Shown: piece after piece, positions 41,861 through 51,204 of the stretch | Numbering within the stretch: position 1 is the stretch's first letter | Layout of the letters: the number at the start of each line of letters is the position of its first letter | NCBI RefSeq assembly: GCF_001029105.3 | Contig: NZ_CP011807.3 | Span: 4,898,001 to 4,962,000 of the forward strand | Reading direction: 5' to 3' | Source: Pandoraea faecigallinarum | GTDB lineage: Bacteria; Pseudomonadota; Gammaproteobacteria; Burkholderiales; Burkholderiaceae | Length of the DNA stretch: 64,000 nucleotides | Translations under genes and position numbers: made by a program | Notes under the pieces: model-generated | The model's input: only the letters and a program-made list of their open reading frames with translations | Database searches by the model: none | Told to the model about the DNA's origin: nothing

Positions 41861-42291
41861 TTCGATCTTCTCCTGTCGGTCGTGCCGTATCGTGTGGTCC
41901 CGCGCCGCCCCGTCGAATGCGTGGGACGATGGGAAAAACTGGCCGCAGTGTACGGAGCACCCGCACGGAAGGCAAGGCGAGAAATAGCGCGTGCCCCATA
42001 CACCCCGTACATTCCCCCCGCACACCCGACACACCCGACACACCCGACACACCCGACACACCCGACACACCCGACATACCCGACATACCCGACATACCCG
42101 ACATACCCGACATACCCGACATACCCGACATACCCGACATACCCGACATACCCGACATACCCGACATACCCGATACGTTGGCCCGGCACGACAAGCGCCC
42201 GGGACGATCCGCACAACCGGCCCGCCTTCCCGGCCGTCCGGCAGGGACGCTGCCGCAGACAAGCCTGCACGCCCGGTGCGCTCGCCCGGCG
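41861..42291. other. intergenic region upstream of the uracil permease gene, with 9-bp repeat array
   Basis: 431 bases. The centre is the tandem repeat at 42022-42174. No gene is visible: the repetitive open frames are produced by the array. The permease promoter must lie between the array and 41860, or upstream of the array. Confidence 0.6.
42022..42174. repeat. 17 copies of a 9-bp tandem repeat
   Basis: Six units of ACACCCGAC (42022-42075) are followed by eleven of ATACCCGAC (42076-42174, last one ending in T). The clean split into two blocks differing at one base suggests separate expansions. A number of copies that changes between strains is likely. Confidence 0.97.
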
Positions 42292-44127
42292 TCAGCGTTT
42301 GGCGAGCCCCTGAAGGATCAGATCCGCCAGACCGGTGTAATTGCCGTCGAAATGGTGCCCGCCGGGCATCTTCACGATCTGTACGCGGCGGGGATCGAGC
42401 CCCGGGCAGTTGCTGTCGTCTTCATCGGCCCCGTAGACACACATCGCCATGCCGTCGGGCAGACGCTCGACTTCGGGCCGGATCGGCAGCCCGTTCTGGC
42501 TCGACATTACCCAGTTGGTCATGCGGAATTCGAAATCGGCCTTCTGGCCGAGCCCCATCAGCACGAGCAGGCCAACACGCTCGCGGGCGACCGGCGGCAG
42601 CCGGTTCACCATGAACGGCAGCACGTCGGCGCCCTGCGAATAGCCGATGAGGATTGCGCGCTTCTTGTTCCAGCGGGTCTGATAAAAGCGCAAGAGGCGA
42701 TCGATGTCGAGCGCGCCGGACGCCGGGGTGCGCGCCGACCAGAAGTAACGGAGCGAATCGACGCCCACCACCGGAATGCCATGGGCGGCCAGCGCCCCGG
42801 CCACATCGCGATCCAACCCGGCCCATCCACCATCGCCCGAGAGCAGGATCGCGAAGGTGTCGGCCATGTTGGCGGCAGGCCTGGCCGTGGCCGGCACTTC
42901 GATCACCGGCAGGTCTGCGACAGCGGCGGGCGGGCGCGCCGTGCCGGCCACGTGGTGTGCGTTCAGCCGCCGGAACGCGTTCTTGTATTGCGTCACCCAA
43001 TCGGCCAGCACGGGGGCAGACGCAACGCCCTGCGCGTTCGCCGTGCCGCTCGTGTCCATCGCCCCGAGACTGCCCGCCAGCCCGCCCACGAGCCAACTCG
43101 AATTCGGCGTGCGTGCCGCGAATTCCTGCGCGACGTGGTCCGGGCAGCGCGGGGCGCGTCCCGGGCTGCCGGGACCGGCCGCCGGCCCGCCCATCGCCAG
43201 CCACGGTGCACTCATCACGGGCGCGGGGAGCAGGCGCATGGGGGCACCGCCCGCCGTGTGCGTGATGCCGCGTCCGAAATGTACCCCCTCGCCCTGACAC
43301 AGCGCACGCGCCATCGGCAGCACCGGGCAGAAGTCGACCGAGAGCGCGCCGGAGAACGTGTCGTTACCGGCCTGCGCGAGCATCGCATACGCGAACGTGC
43401 CGCCCACGCCGTCGCCTACGAGAATCGGCGGCGTGTAGCCCGGCAGCTTGACGGCGGCCTCGACCCACCGGCCGAAGTTATCGAGATCGCCGGCCGCGTA
43501 CACGCACGCGATGTCGTCCTTCGTGTAGTTCGCCATCAGCCGCGCCGTGTCGATCCCGGCCACCAGCGCGCCGGTGTCGGCCAGTGCGCGGGCCATGCGT
43601 TCGGCACGCGGTGTCCATCCGTCGTCGTCGGAGAAGAACAGCACCGTGGCGTTCGGCTCGCCCTGCGGCCGAAAGATCGGGATGTTCTCGAAGCGGCCAT
43701 GCGTCATGATCTCGGGCGCGGCGCTGCCGTCGGCGGCGGCATTACGAAACGCCGCGGCACCGGCCGCCGCTGCCGCGGCCTTCGGCATGACCGGGGCCGC
43801 GGCGCTGGTGTCCGGGGCATTCGACTGCGCCACCGGCCCCGCCTTCGGTGCGGGCTTCAGGACGTTGAGGGGATGACTGCGCGCCTGCGTCGATTCGGAC
43901 GTCTGCGCCAGCACAGCGGCAGGCGCCATCGCCACCGCCAACATCGCCACGCGTTTCGCACCTGGCGCACTCGCCAACACGGCGCGCCACACACTCAGCC
44001 ACCACGTCCCGCGCGAGCGCTTCGGCTGTCTCACGCGCAGATGGCGCGCGTCTTCGGCCCCGCCCCGATCGTCCACGTCATTCACCCCGCCGGCCCGGCC
44101 CTGCATCGTCATTGCTTTGCCTGTCAT
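42292..44127 (-). CDS. acvB: AcvB/VirJ-like lysyl-phosphatidylglycerol hydrolase
   Basis: 611 residues from ATG 44127, which overlaps the mprF stop as ATGA. After a polar N-terminus a hydrophobic stretch (VAMLAVAMAPAAVLAQ) can act as an export signal, so a periplasmic location is expected. Two VirJ-like domains follow; the second has the nucleophile motif GYSQG near 494-498 and a GHHFDG catalytic-His segment. In Agrobacterium, AcvB hydrolyses lysyl-phosphatidylglycerol made by LpiA/MprF, and the two genes form an operon as here. The first domain has no clear lipase motif. The exact translation start is uncertain because the signal is far from the N-terminus. Confidence 0.9.
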   Translation of the reverse strand: MTGKAMTMQGRAGGVNDVDDRGGAEDARHLRVRQPKRSRGTWWLSVWRAVLASAPGAKRVAMLAVAMAPAAVLAQTSESTQARSHPLNVLKPAPKAGPVAQSNAPDTSAAAPVMPKAAAAAAGAAAFRNAAADGSAAPEIMTHGRFENIPIFRPQGEPNATVLFFSDDDGWTPRAERMARALADTGALVAGIDTARLMANYTKDDIACVYAAGDLDNFGRWVEAAVKLPGYTPPILVGDGVGGTFAYAMLAQAGNDTFSGALSVDFCPVLPMARALCQGEGVHFGRGITHTAGGAPMRLLPAPVMSAPWLAMGGPAAGPGSPGRAPRCPDHVAQEFAARTPNSSWLVGGLAGSLGAMDTSGTANAQGVASAPVLADWVTQYKNAFRRLNAHHVAGTARPPAAVADLPVIEVPATARPAANMADTFAILLSGDGGWAGLDRDVAGALAAHGIPVVGVDSLRYFWSARTPASGALDIDRLLRFYQTRWNKKRAILIGYSQGADVLPFMVNRLPPVARERVGLLVLMGLGQKADFEFRMTNWVMSSQNGLPIRPEVERLPDGMAMCVYGADEDDSNCPGLDPRRVQIVKMPGGHHFDGNYTGLADLILQGLAKR

Positions 44128-46925
44128 TTCGCTATCATCCCTTTCCAGCCGCCGCCGACGAGCGACGCCACGTCGGCCAGCGTCAGCATCGGCGCGATGC
44201 CGCCCGGCGTCATCAGGTAACGCGTCTCCCACTGCGGGTCGAACTTCTCCTTGAAGCTGCGCAACCCGCGGAAGTTATAAAAGCGCGCACCGTGCGCGAA
44301 CATCATCCGGCCGAAGCGATGCCAGCGCGGGGCGAGCTGATGCGTCTGCATGCCCGACATCGGTGCCATGCCGAGCCCGAACCGCTGATAACCCTGCGCC
44401 TTGAAATGCAGCATGAGCTTTGCGAAGAGGAAGTCCATGGTGCCGGGCGGCGCGTCGGGCACCTGACGCATCAGGTCGATGCTCGCTTCGATGCGCAGGA
44501 CGTCGGGGCACATCAACGTGGCGAATGCCACCAGCCGGCCCTCGCGACGCACCAGCGCCACCGGCTGGCGCACGACATACGCGTCGTGGAACGCCCCGAG
44601 CGAGAAACCCTTTTCCCGCGTGTGCTGGCGCGCGAGCCACGCATCCGACACCAGCCGCATCTGCCCGAGATGCGCCCCAACCTCCTCGGGCGGCACGATC
44701 TCGAGGGTCAGCCCCTCGCGCTCGCCGCGCGTCACGCCGTGCCGCAGATTCGCGCGACGCGAACCCTGCAATCCGAACTCGGGCAGCGAGACGAACGCCT
44801 CCTCGCCGAGCTTGAACGCGCGAAGGCCGGCGTCGATATAGAGCGGCAACGCCTGCGGACGCGTTTTGTAAAACGCGGCGCGACCGCCATGTGCGTCGGC
44901 CAGTTCGATGAAGCGCCAGATCAACTCGGGCCATTCCTTCTGATCGCCCACGGGGTCCGAGAGCGACACCCACGAGCGGCGATGCTTGGCGTACATGATG
45001 AAGGCGTTGCCGGACGGCGAGAACAGGAAGCTCTTGTCTCCCATGAGCGCGAGGCACGCGTCGGCGGCGGGCTGCTTGCGGATGATGGCCTTCGCGCGCA
45101 CCAGTTCGTCCTGCGTGGCGGGCACCATCGCGCCCGGCGACTGACGCAGCAGTTGCCAGAGCGAGACGCCCAGACCGATCACGGCCACGACCATCAGCGC
45201 ACGCATCGAACGCGGCGCGTCGCCATCGAACGTGAACTGCCACCAGAGTTGGTTCGCGTATTCCACACGCCGGTACGACATGAACATCAACCACGTACAC
45301 GCGCCCAGCACCGACAGGACCGCGATGATCCAGCCCGGCTCGAACGACTGGGTGAAGAGCGACGAGCGGCGGTCGAACTGCCTTCGCGAGACGAGCAGCA
45401 AGGTCGCGAGCACGGCCAGTACAAAAAACTCGGACCACGCGATGCCTTTCGGAATGGCCAGCACGGCGGCGATGACGGTCAGACCGAGCGAGCCCCACCA
45501 TGCGGCGTCCAGCCGGTGCAGCAATCCGCGTGCGAGGAACAGCATCGACAGGCCCGCGACGCTGCCGAGCAGGTGCGAGACTTCGACGAGAAACAGCGGC
45601 ATGTGGCGGCGCAGGAAGTCCTCGGCGTCGCGCGTCGCGGGCGTGACGCCCGAAATCAGCAGCATCACCCCGGCCACGAGCGTGAGCGCCGCCAGAATGC
45701 CGGGGAACAGGCGCACGGCCGCGCGGCCGATGGGCGCCGCCGGCCCCCGGCGCAACTCGAACCCGGCGAGCAGACACGCCGCGAGTATCAGCGGCAAGAG
45801 GTAATAGATTCCACGATAGAGCACCAGCGCCCCGGCGACCTGGCTGATCGGTGCGTGGCCGTTCGTCGCCAGCAGAATCACCGCCTCGAACACGCCGACG
45901 CCGCCCGGCACGTGACTGAGGACACCAAGCGCCATCGCGATGGCGTAGAAGACGACGAAGGTCGGCAGATCCACCACGCCGGCGGGCAGCAGACACCAGA
46001 GCGCCGCCGCGGCCATGCCGAGATCGGCAGCGGAGATGAGCAACTGGCGCAGCGCGAGGCGCAACGGCGGCAACGGCATCGACCAGCGGCCGAAAATCGC
46101 GACGCTGCGCTTGCGGGCGCACACTGCAAGAAACGCGGCTGCCCCGGCGAGCAGCAGCACGGCGAAAAGCTGCAACATCCATGCGGGAATCGGCACCAGC
46201 GCCGAGACGCGGGAGGCGCCCCACAACATGCCAAGCGAGCCGAAGACCGTCATCCCGAGCCCGAACGCCCCTGCGTTGAACGCGACGGCCTGCGCGACTT
46301 TCGACGCGTCGACCCCGGCCGCCGCGTACATCCGCATGCGCACCGTGCCGCCGGTCAGCACCCCCAGCCCGACGGAGTTTCCCAGTGCGTAGGCGATGAA
46401 CGACGTCAGCACGACCGTCGATCGCCTGACCTTGGCCCCGGCGTACGCCAGACCGGAAATGTCGTAGCCGGTGAGCGCCGCGTAGCTCGCGAGAGTGGCC
46501 AGCATGGCGAGCACGAGACGCGTCACCGGCGTGTCGTGGATCGCCGCGATGACGTTGTCGTAATGCACGTGCCGCAGCATGTGATGCAGCGCGTCGAAAA
46601 CGAACAGGCCGAGCAGGAGAACGCTTGCGACGATCAGCCACGGGCGTGCCGCGCTCCACGGGAAGCGCCGGATCAGGCGCAGGGGCGCGGGAAGCGCGAG
46701 CCAGGCGGCCTCGTCGGATACGGTCGCACCGGAAGCTTCCGACGATTCGGAGGTCGCCGAGGCGGCGGAGGGCGCCGTTGACGCGGGCGGTGAAGCACCG
46801 GATCCGCTGGCGGCGGAGGCCGCAGCGCCGGGTCCGGCGGTGTCCGGGGAGGCGGCCGAGGTGACGGCCGGGGGAGAAGCAGTATCGGCGGGCCGGCTCG
46901 GGCGCGCGCGTGGCGGTTCTGTCAT
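44124..46925 (-). CDS. mprF: lysyl-phosphatidylglycerol synthase/flippase MprF (LpiA)
   Basis: 933 residues from ATG 46925 (AAGGA 11 bases upstream). The first 65 residues are a low-complexity Ala/Ser/Pro tail. Then comes a large multi-span membrane region (flippase), followed by the C-terminal cytosolic synthase domain from about 600 (GDKSFLFSPSGNAFIMYAKH, LPLYIDAGLRAFKLGEEAFV). It transfers lysine from Lys-tRNA to phosphatidylglycerol, which lowers membrane negative charge and raises resistance to cationic peptides. Translationally coupled to acvB. The upstream open frame is not credible. Confidence 0.94.
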   Translation of the reverse strand: MTEPPRARPSRPADTASPPAVTSAASPDTAGPGAAASAASGSGASPPASTAPSAASATSESSEASGATVSDEAAWLALPAPLRLIRRFPWSAARPWLIVASVLLLGLFVFDALHHMLRHVHYDNVIAAIHDTPVTRLVLAMLATLASYAALTGYDISGLAYAGAKVRRSTVVLTSFIAYALGNSVGLGVLTGGTVRMRMYAAAGVDASKVAQAVAFNAGAFGLGMTVFGSLGMLWGASRVSALVPIPAWMLQLFAVLLLAGAAAFLAVCARKRSVAIFGRWSMPLPPLRLALRQLLISAADLGMAAAALWCLLPAGVVDLPTFVVFYAIAMALGVLSHVPGGVGVFEAVILLATNGHAPISQVAGALVLYRGIYYLLPLILAACLLAGFELRRGPAAPIGRAAVRLFPGILAALTLVAGVMLLISGVTPATRDAEDFLRRHMPLFLVEVSHLLGSVAGLSMLFLARGLLHRLDAAWWGSLGLTVIAAVLAIPKGIAWSEFFVLAVLATLLLVSRRQFDRRSSLFTQSFEPGWIIAVLSVLGACTWLMFMSYRRVEYANQLWWQFTFDGDAPRSMRALMVVAVIGLGVSLWQLLRQSPGAMVPATQDELVRAKAIIRKQPAADACLALMGDKSFLFSPSGNAFIMYAKHRRSWVSLSDPVGDQKEWPELIWRFIELADAHGGRAAFYKTRPQALPLYIDAGLRAFKLGEEAFVSLPEFGLQGSRRANLRHGVTRGEREGLTLEIVPPEEVGAHLGQMRLVSDAWLARQHTREKGFSLGAFHDAYVVRQPVALVRREGRLVAFATLMCPDVLRIEASIDLMRQVPDAPPGTMDFLFAKLMLHFKAQGYQRFGLGMAPMSGMQTHQLAPRWHRFGRMMFAHGARFYNFRGLRSFKEKFDPQWETRYLMTPGGIAPMLTLADVASLVGGGWKGMIAK

Positions 46926-47440
46926 GTTTCGGTCGATCCTTCGGCCGGCACGACGTCGTCTGCGAGACGCCGCCCTTGTGGCCTGTGGGCGAGTCGGAGC
47001 CTGTCTATCCTGGCGATAGCTTACACCGCGATGCGTGACAGGTCTCGTCGGAGGTCTCGTCGGAGGTCTTGTCGGTGCGCCACCGACATGAGCGCTCCTC
47101 CTGAGCTTGCGCACGTGGCAACGCCTTGAGCGGCGGGCGTTCGCGGGGGATCTCTCACGACGCGAGGCAGTTTTGGCAGCGCAATATCGGCCCCCTCCCG
47201 CCGCGTCGCCCCCGCCGGATGGCCCGGTCACGCGGCGATTGCGTCCGCCTATTGAGCGGCGGGCGCGATACGTGCAACTTAATGTAAAATGCGTGGGTTT
47301 TACTGGGTATTTACCGGAAGTTTTTCCTAAACTTCGATCTCGAATATCGCCGCGGCGCGGCACGTGCGCACTCCGAACCATTTCGGCTCCGAAGAGAGTC
47401 ATTGCGCGGTTCGAAGCTGGTGCGCGGGGGGAGTTGATCA
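46926..47440. other. intergenic region between mprF and the serine hydrolase gene
   Basis: 515 bases of divergent promoter region. It contains three copies of GGTCTCGTCGGA at 47041-47076. No further structure or gene was recognised; open frames from both sides cross it. Confidence 0.5.
47041..47076. repeat. three copies of a 12-bp repeat
   Basis: Two exact copies and one nearly exact copy of GGTCTCGTCGGA in tandem, about 120 bases upstream of the mprF start. Probably a slippage product. Confidence 0.8.
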
Positions 47441-48730
47441 ATGAACGTCGAACGGCACCGCCGTCCGGCAGGGGCACGTTTTACCACGCGGTGGGTCATG
47501 CGCCTTCGTTCGCATGCCATTGCGCGAGTCATGGGACAAGCCGGTGCGTGCGCACGTCGAGTTGTCCTGACTATCCTGCTGAGTTCCGCCACGCTAACGG
47601 GGTCGGGCCTTGCGCTCGCCCAGACGCCATCGAACGCGCCGGCCTCATCCGCGGCCGCCGCCAACGCCAACGGTGCGGTGGTCGCACTGCCCTCGACGGG
47701 ACCGGTCACGGCGATCCGGCCAGCGGTGCCGATCGGACAATCGACCCTCGCGCAGGGCGTGGCGCAGATCAAGGAGCGCTATAACCTTTCGCATGTCTGG
47801 CTGCGTACCGAGTCGGACAACGGTGTGGCGCTCGAAGCCGCGACGCCGGGCGACGACGTTCAGCAATTGCTGCCGATGGCGAGCCTGTCGAAATCGATCA
47901 CGGCCATTGGCATTGCGCTACTCGTGCAGCAGGGCAAACTCTCGCTCGACGCCCGGCTCGGCGATTTGCTCGACGCCTACGCCAGGCAACACGGCAAGCC
48001 GCTCGATCCGACACTGCGCGATCTGACTGTCCGACGCCTGCTTGCCCATCGCGCGGGCCTTGCCACCAACGGTTTCAACGATCCGGTCAATGGGCTGTTC
48101 AGCGGACTGGCCATCCGTCGCGTGGGCGGGAGTGCCGATTTCTTCAACTATCTGGACGCGGGCGACGCCAGTCACTCGACGGGCAAAAGCGATTTCGTCT
48201 ATTCGAACGTCTCATATCTGCTGCTTGGCATGGTGATCGAGGCGGTGTCCGGCGAGGACTACAAGGACTTCTGCGAGACGTCCATCTTCGCGCCGCTCGG
48301 CGTGAGCGACGCCAGGCTGCCGGACAACTGGCGTCTGCTTGCGCCGTTCGCGGGCTGGCAAATGTCAACGGGTGCGCTGCTCAAGGTGTGGCGCGTGTTC
48401 GATATCCGGCGCCCGAGCCTGCTGACGGAAAAGACATTGCGCACGTTGCTGCTCGACAAGCAGGCCGGACCGGTGAATTCGGATCGCGATGTGTATTACA
48501 CACTCGGCGTTTTCATGCTGGCGGGGGCGGGTGATCGCAGTTATCGCATCAGCCACGACGGCATCGCGGATTTCTTTCGCACGCAATCGACGTACTACAC
48601 TGTGGCGGAGAAAACGGTCCCTGGCGACAGCTGGGCGATCGTGGTGTCGCCGATTCCGTCGCGCGGCCAGTTCGGAGCGCTTCAGCGCGACGTGCGCCGT
48701 ATCATCCGTCAGGCGCGTCTGGTGCCGTGA
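47441..48730 (+). CDS. exported serine hydrolase of the beta-lactamase class C / penicillin-binding family
   Basis: 429 residues from ATG 47441 with GGGGGAG before it. A hydrophobic signal region (VVLTILLSSATLTGSGLALAQ) ends near 61. Catalytic motifs: SLSK at 148-151 (nucleophile Ser and Lys) and YSN at 254-256; the third motif, normally KTG or HxG, may be HDG near 371. These enzymes include beta-lactamases, D-aminopeptidases and esterases, so activity cannot be assigned. Its last 29 bases overlap the convergent GIY-YIG gene. Confidence 0.86.
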   Translation: MNVERHRRPAGARFTTRWVMRLRSHAIARVMGQAGACARRVVLTILLSSATLTGSGLALAQTPSNAPASSAAAANANGAVVALPSTGPVTAIRPAVPIGQSTLAQGVAQIKERYNLSHVWLRTESDNGVALEAATPGDDVQQLLPMASLSKSITAIGIALLVQQGKLSLDARLGDLLDAYARQHGKPLDPTLRDLTVRRLLAHRAGLATNGFNDPVNGLFSGLAIRRVGGSADFFNYLDAGDASHSTGKSDFVYSNVSYLLLGMVIEAVSGEDYKDFCETSIFAPLGVSDARLPDNWRLLAPFAGWQMSTGALLKVWRVFDIRRPSLLTEKTLRTLLLDKQAGPVNSDRDVYYTLGVFMLAGAGDRSYRISHDGIADFFRTQSTYYTVAEKTVPGDSWAIVVSPIPSRGQFGALQRDVRRIIRQARLVP

Positions 48731-49022
48731 ACGGAGCGCCGGCGGCCACGATGTCGCTGAGTTCGCACACATACGTTCCGGCGATGAGGCCGCGTTTTTG
48801 CGACGCGCTCAATTGCTTGATGCGGTACTCGGCGCGTGAGGCCGCCGAGCGGTCGGCGAACGGCAACGAGAACAGAATGCGCGACGGCGGATACGCCCGC
48901 GTGAAACGCGCGCCCTTGCCCGCCACGTGCGCCGCATAGCGCGCCTGGACATCGACGGTGATACCGGTATAGATGCGCCCGCCTGCGCACTCCAGCAAAT
49001 AGAGAAACCACGGCTTCGGCAC
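48702..49022 (-). CDS. GIY-YIG nuclease family protein
   Basis: 106 residues from GTG 49022 with GAGGG eight bases upstream. The domain has WFLYLLECAGGRIYTGITVD (GIY-YIG core), then KGARFTRAYPP and the conserved RAEYRIKQLSASQKRGLI. This is the small UPF0213-like single-domain type, whose function is not established. Convergent with and overlapping the serine hydrolase gene by 29 bases. Confidence 0.85.
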   Translation of the reverse strand: MPKPWFLYLLECAGGRIYTGITVDVQARYAAHVAGKGARFTRAYPPSRILFSLPFADRSAASRAEYRIKQLSASQKRGLIAGTYVCELSDIVAAGAPFTAPDAPDG

Positions 49023-49206
49023 GACGATTGCCCTCTAATGGCCGCCTCCCCTCGAAAGCGAAATCAACCTCTCCCGACGCACCTCGCTTCGAGGCAGGCA
49101 TTTCGAATAAATCAGGGCCGGGGCGACCAATTGACTCCCGAAATCGGAAATTTTGAATGGTAACGACAGTAACAGTGCATTATTGAGAAATTTCGCCAGA
49201 AGTTGA

Positions 49207-50697
49207 ATGGTGGATTTTCATACGATAAGCGCCATGACCGAATCCGCTGCACCGCAGACCTCCCGCTCGCCACATGCCTCGGACGTTCTGCGCCGTGAGC
49301 GGGTCCGCGCACGTCTGAAGGCCCTCGGCGGCTATGCCGCCTACGCCGGACTCGCGCTGGCGCTGTGGGCGGCCAGTCACGGCAGCGCCACGCTCGGCTT
49401 GTCGCCCGCCGCCGCGCAAGCCGCCGTGCTGGTGCTATTCACCATCGGGGCCTGGGCGTTCGGACTGTTCCCGGAACCCGTCACCACACTCTCTTTCTTT
49501 CTGCTCGCCGTGCTGTTGCACGTGGCGAAGCCGGAAATCATCTTTGCCGGCTTTCATTCGGCGGCGTGGTGGCTGGTGTTCGGCGGTGCGGTCACCGGGC
49601 TCGCCGTACGAACGACAGGTCTCGGCACCCGCCTCGCAGCGACGATCTTCGCGCTCAAGCGTCCGACGTATCCGCGCTATGTCGCCTCCGTGATGATCGC
49701 GAGCGTCGGCCTCGCCTTCGTCATGCCTTCGACGACCGGGCGCATTCTGCTGCTCATCCCCATCGTGCTCGCGCTGGCGGATCGCATTGGCCTCACCGAG
49801 GGGCGGCGCGGGCGCACCGGCCTCGTCATGACGGTCGCCGCCGGGAGCTACATGCCGCCGACCACGATCCTGCCCGCCAACATTCCGAACAGCGTGCTGA
49901 TGGGCGCGGCCGATTCGTTTTACGGCGTGAAGCTGCATTACGCACCCTATCTGCTGCTGCACTTCCCCGTGCTTGGCGCGCTCAAGGCAGCGATTCTCGT
50001 ATGGGTTGTCTGCCGCCTGTTCCCTGACGACGGTCCGCTCGCGCCCCCCGGCGCAACGACATCGCCACCGTTGACGACCGATGCAAGGCGCCTGTCGCTC
50101 CTGCTCGCGCTGGCGCTCGCCGGCTTCGCCACGGACACATGGCACGGCATTTCGCCCGCCTGGATTTCGGTGGCCGCCGCGATCCTCTGCCTGCTGCCCG
50201 CGATTCACATTGTCACGCCGAAGACTTTCACCGATCAGATGCAGATCACGCCGCTCATCTACGTCGCAGGCTTTCTCGGCGTCGGCGCGGTAGTGGCCGA
50301 TACCGGACTGGGGGAAAAGGTCGCGCGGCTGTGTCTTGACGCCGTCGGCATGATGCCCGGCACCCCGGTCGTCAACGCCGCGTGGCTGATCGCCATCGGC
50401 GCGGCCATCGGACTCGTCGCGACACTGCCGGGTCTGCCCGCCGTGCTCACACCGCTCGCGGGACAGCTTGCCACCGCGAGCGGCCTGCCGCTCTACACCG
50501 TGTTGATGCTTCAGGTGCCGGTGTTCTCGACCGTGCTGCTGCCGTACCAGAGCCCGCCGATGATGATCGCGATGCACCTCGGCGGCGTGGGCATGCGCGA
50601 CGGCACGCGACTGACCGTGGTCATGACGATCATCACGCTGGTGCTGCTGTTCCCGTTGGATTACGTGTGGTGGCGCGGACTCGGCATGCTGCCGTGA
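49207..50697 (+). CDS. SLC13/DASS-type anion (dicarboxylate) transporter
   Basis: 496 residues from ATG 49207; an ATG at 49234 is also plausible because the first nine residues are not alignable. About 12 membrane spans. Motifs VMPSTTGRILLLIPIVLALADRIG and MPPTTILPANIPNS correspond to the two SNT-like helix-loop substrate regions of this superfamily. Dicarboxylate or sulfate-like anions are likely substrates. Convergent with the SseE-like gene, their ends overlapping by 37 bases. Confidence 0.87.
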   Translation: MVDFHTISAMTESAAPQTSRSPHASDVLRRERVRARLKALGGYAAYAGLALALWAASHGSATLGLSPAAAQAAVLVLFTIGAWAFGLFPEPVTTLSFFLLAVLLHVAKPEIIFAGFHSAAWWLVFGGAVTGLAVRTTGLGTRLAATIFALKRPTYPRYVASVMIASVGLAFVMPSTTGRILLLIPIVLALADRIGLTEGRRGRTGLVMTVAAGSYMPPTTILPANIPNSVLMGAADSFYGVKLHYAPYLLLHFPVLGALKAAILVWVVCRLFPDDGPLAPPGATTSPPLTTDARRLSLLLALALAGFATDTWHGISPAWISVAAAILCLLPAIHIVTPKTFTDQMQITPLIYVAGFLGVGAVVADTGLGEKVARLCLDAVGMMPGTPVVNAAWLIAIGAAIGLVATLPGLPAVLTPLAGQLATASGLPLYTVLMLQVPVFSTVLLPYQSPPMMIAMHLGGVGMRDGTRLTVVMTIITLVLLFPLDYVWWRGLGMLP

Positions 50698-51200
50698 GCC
50701 GGGGAGGAGGCGGCTGCGCGAGCCGAGGAAGCCGGGGAAGCCGACGTGCCGCGCAAGGCCATATGCCGTGTCGGCACGCCATGCGAATCGCGGCAGAACA
50801 CGAGCCAGCGATCGCCGTCTTCCTCGCGCCAGAATGCGCCTTCGCGCTCCAGTACCGCCCCAAGCCGCAGACGCATGTCGCGCCGTTTCGCGTCGCTCAC
50901 GCCCGGCAGGATCATCCCGCGAACGTAACTCAGGTGCGGGACAGTGCGCAGGAGTGAGCGAATCAGTTGGCAGAAGCGGCGCACCGCATGCTCGCTGGCG
51001 CGTGCTTCGGCATCGAGACGAAAGTCGGTGATCGTCAGCACATGGCCGGCCGCGCGCTTTTCCAGACGATGACAAAGCGACAACTCGCCGTTCTCGACGC
51101 GTTGCCCAATCGTGACGTGCAGGCGCTCGCAGACTTCCGCGCGCGCCGTGAAACGGTGAGTCCTGAAAAATGCCGCAACGGCGCGCTCGCAGACTGTCAT
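50661..51200 (-). CDS. SseE-like type III secretion protein
   Basis: 179 residues. The segment FCQLIRSLLRTVPHLSYVRGMIL ... RRDMRLRLGAVLEREGAFWREEDGDRWLVF resembles the Salmonella SPI-2 protein SseE (FHLLGLLRGIF..., then RRKLLRILTVMGATFTQLDGDNWTVL) in order and spacing. SseE is a small protein next to the translocators with a poorly known role. Position directly after the sctB homolog (4-base gap) supports it. The last 30 residues are Ala/Ser-rich. Last gene of the operon. An LcrR-like assignment is the alternative. Confidence 0.62.
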   Translation of the reverse strand: MTVCERAVAAFFRTHRFTARAEVCERLHVTIGQRVENGELSLCHRLEKRAAGHVLTITDFRLDAEARASEHAVRRFCQLIRSLLRTVPHLSYVRGMILPGVSDAKRRDMRLRLGAVLEREGAFWREEDGDRWLVFCRDSHGVPTRHMALRGTSASPASSARAAASSPAHGSMPSPRHHT

Positions 51201-51204
51201 GGGA

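Noticed and set aside
42022..42174. CRISPR array
   Set aside because: The unit is 9 bp and perfectly contiguous with no spacers, so it is a simple tandem repeat.
39437..42313. Plus open frame of 958 codons opposite the uracil permease and through the repeat
   Set aside because: Antisense to conserved genes; the C-terminal repeated THPTYP text is produced by the 9-bp array.
44112..46781. Plus open frame of 889 codons opposite mprF
   Set aside because: Shadow of mprF in GC-rich sequence; no recognisable protein features.
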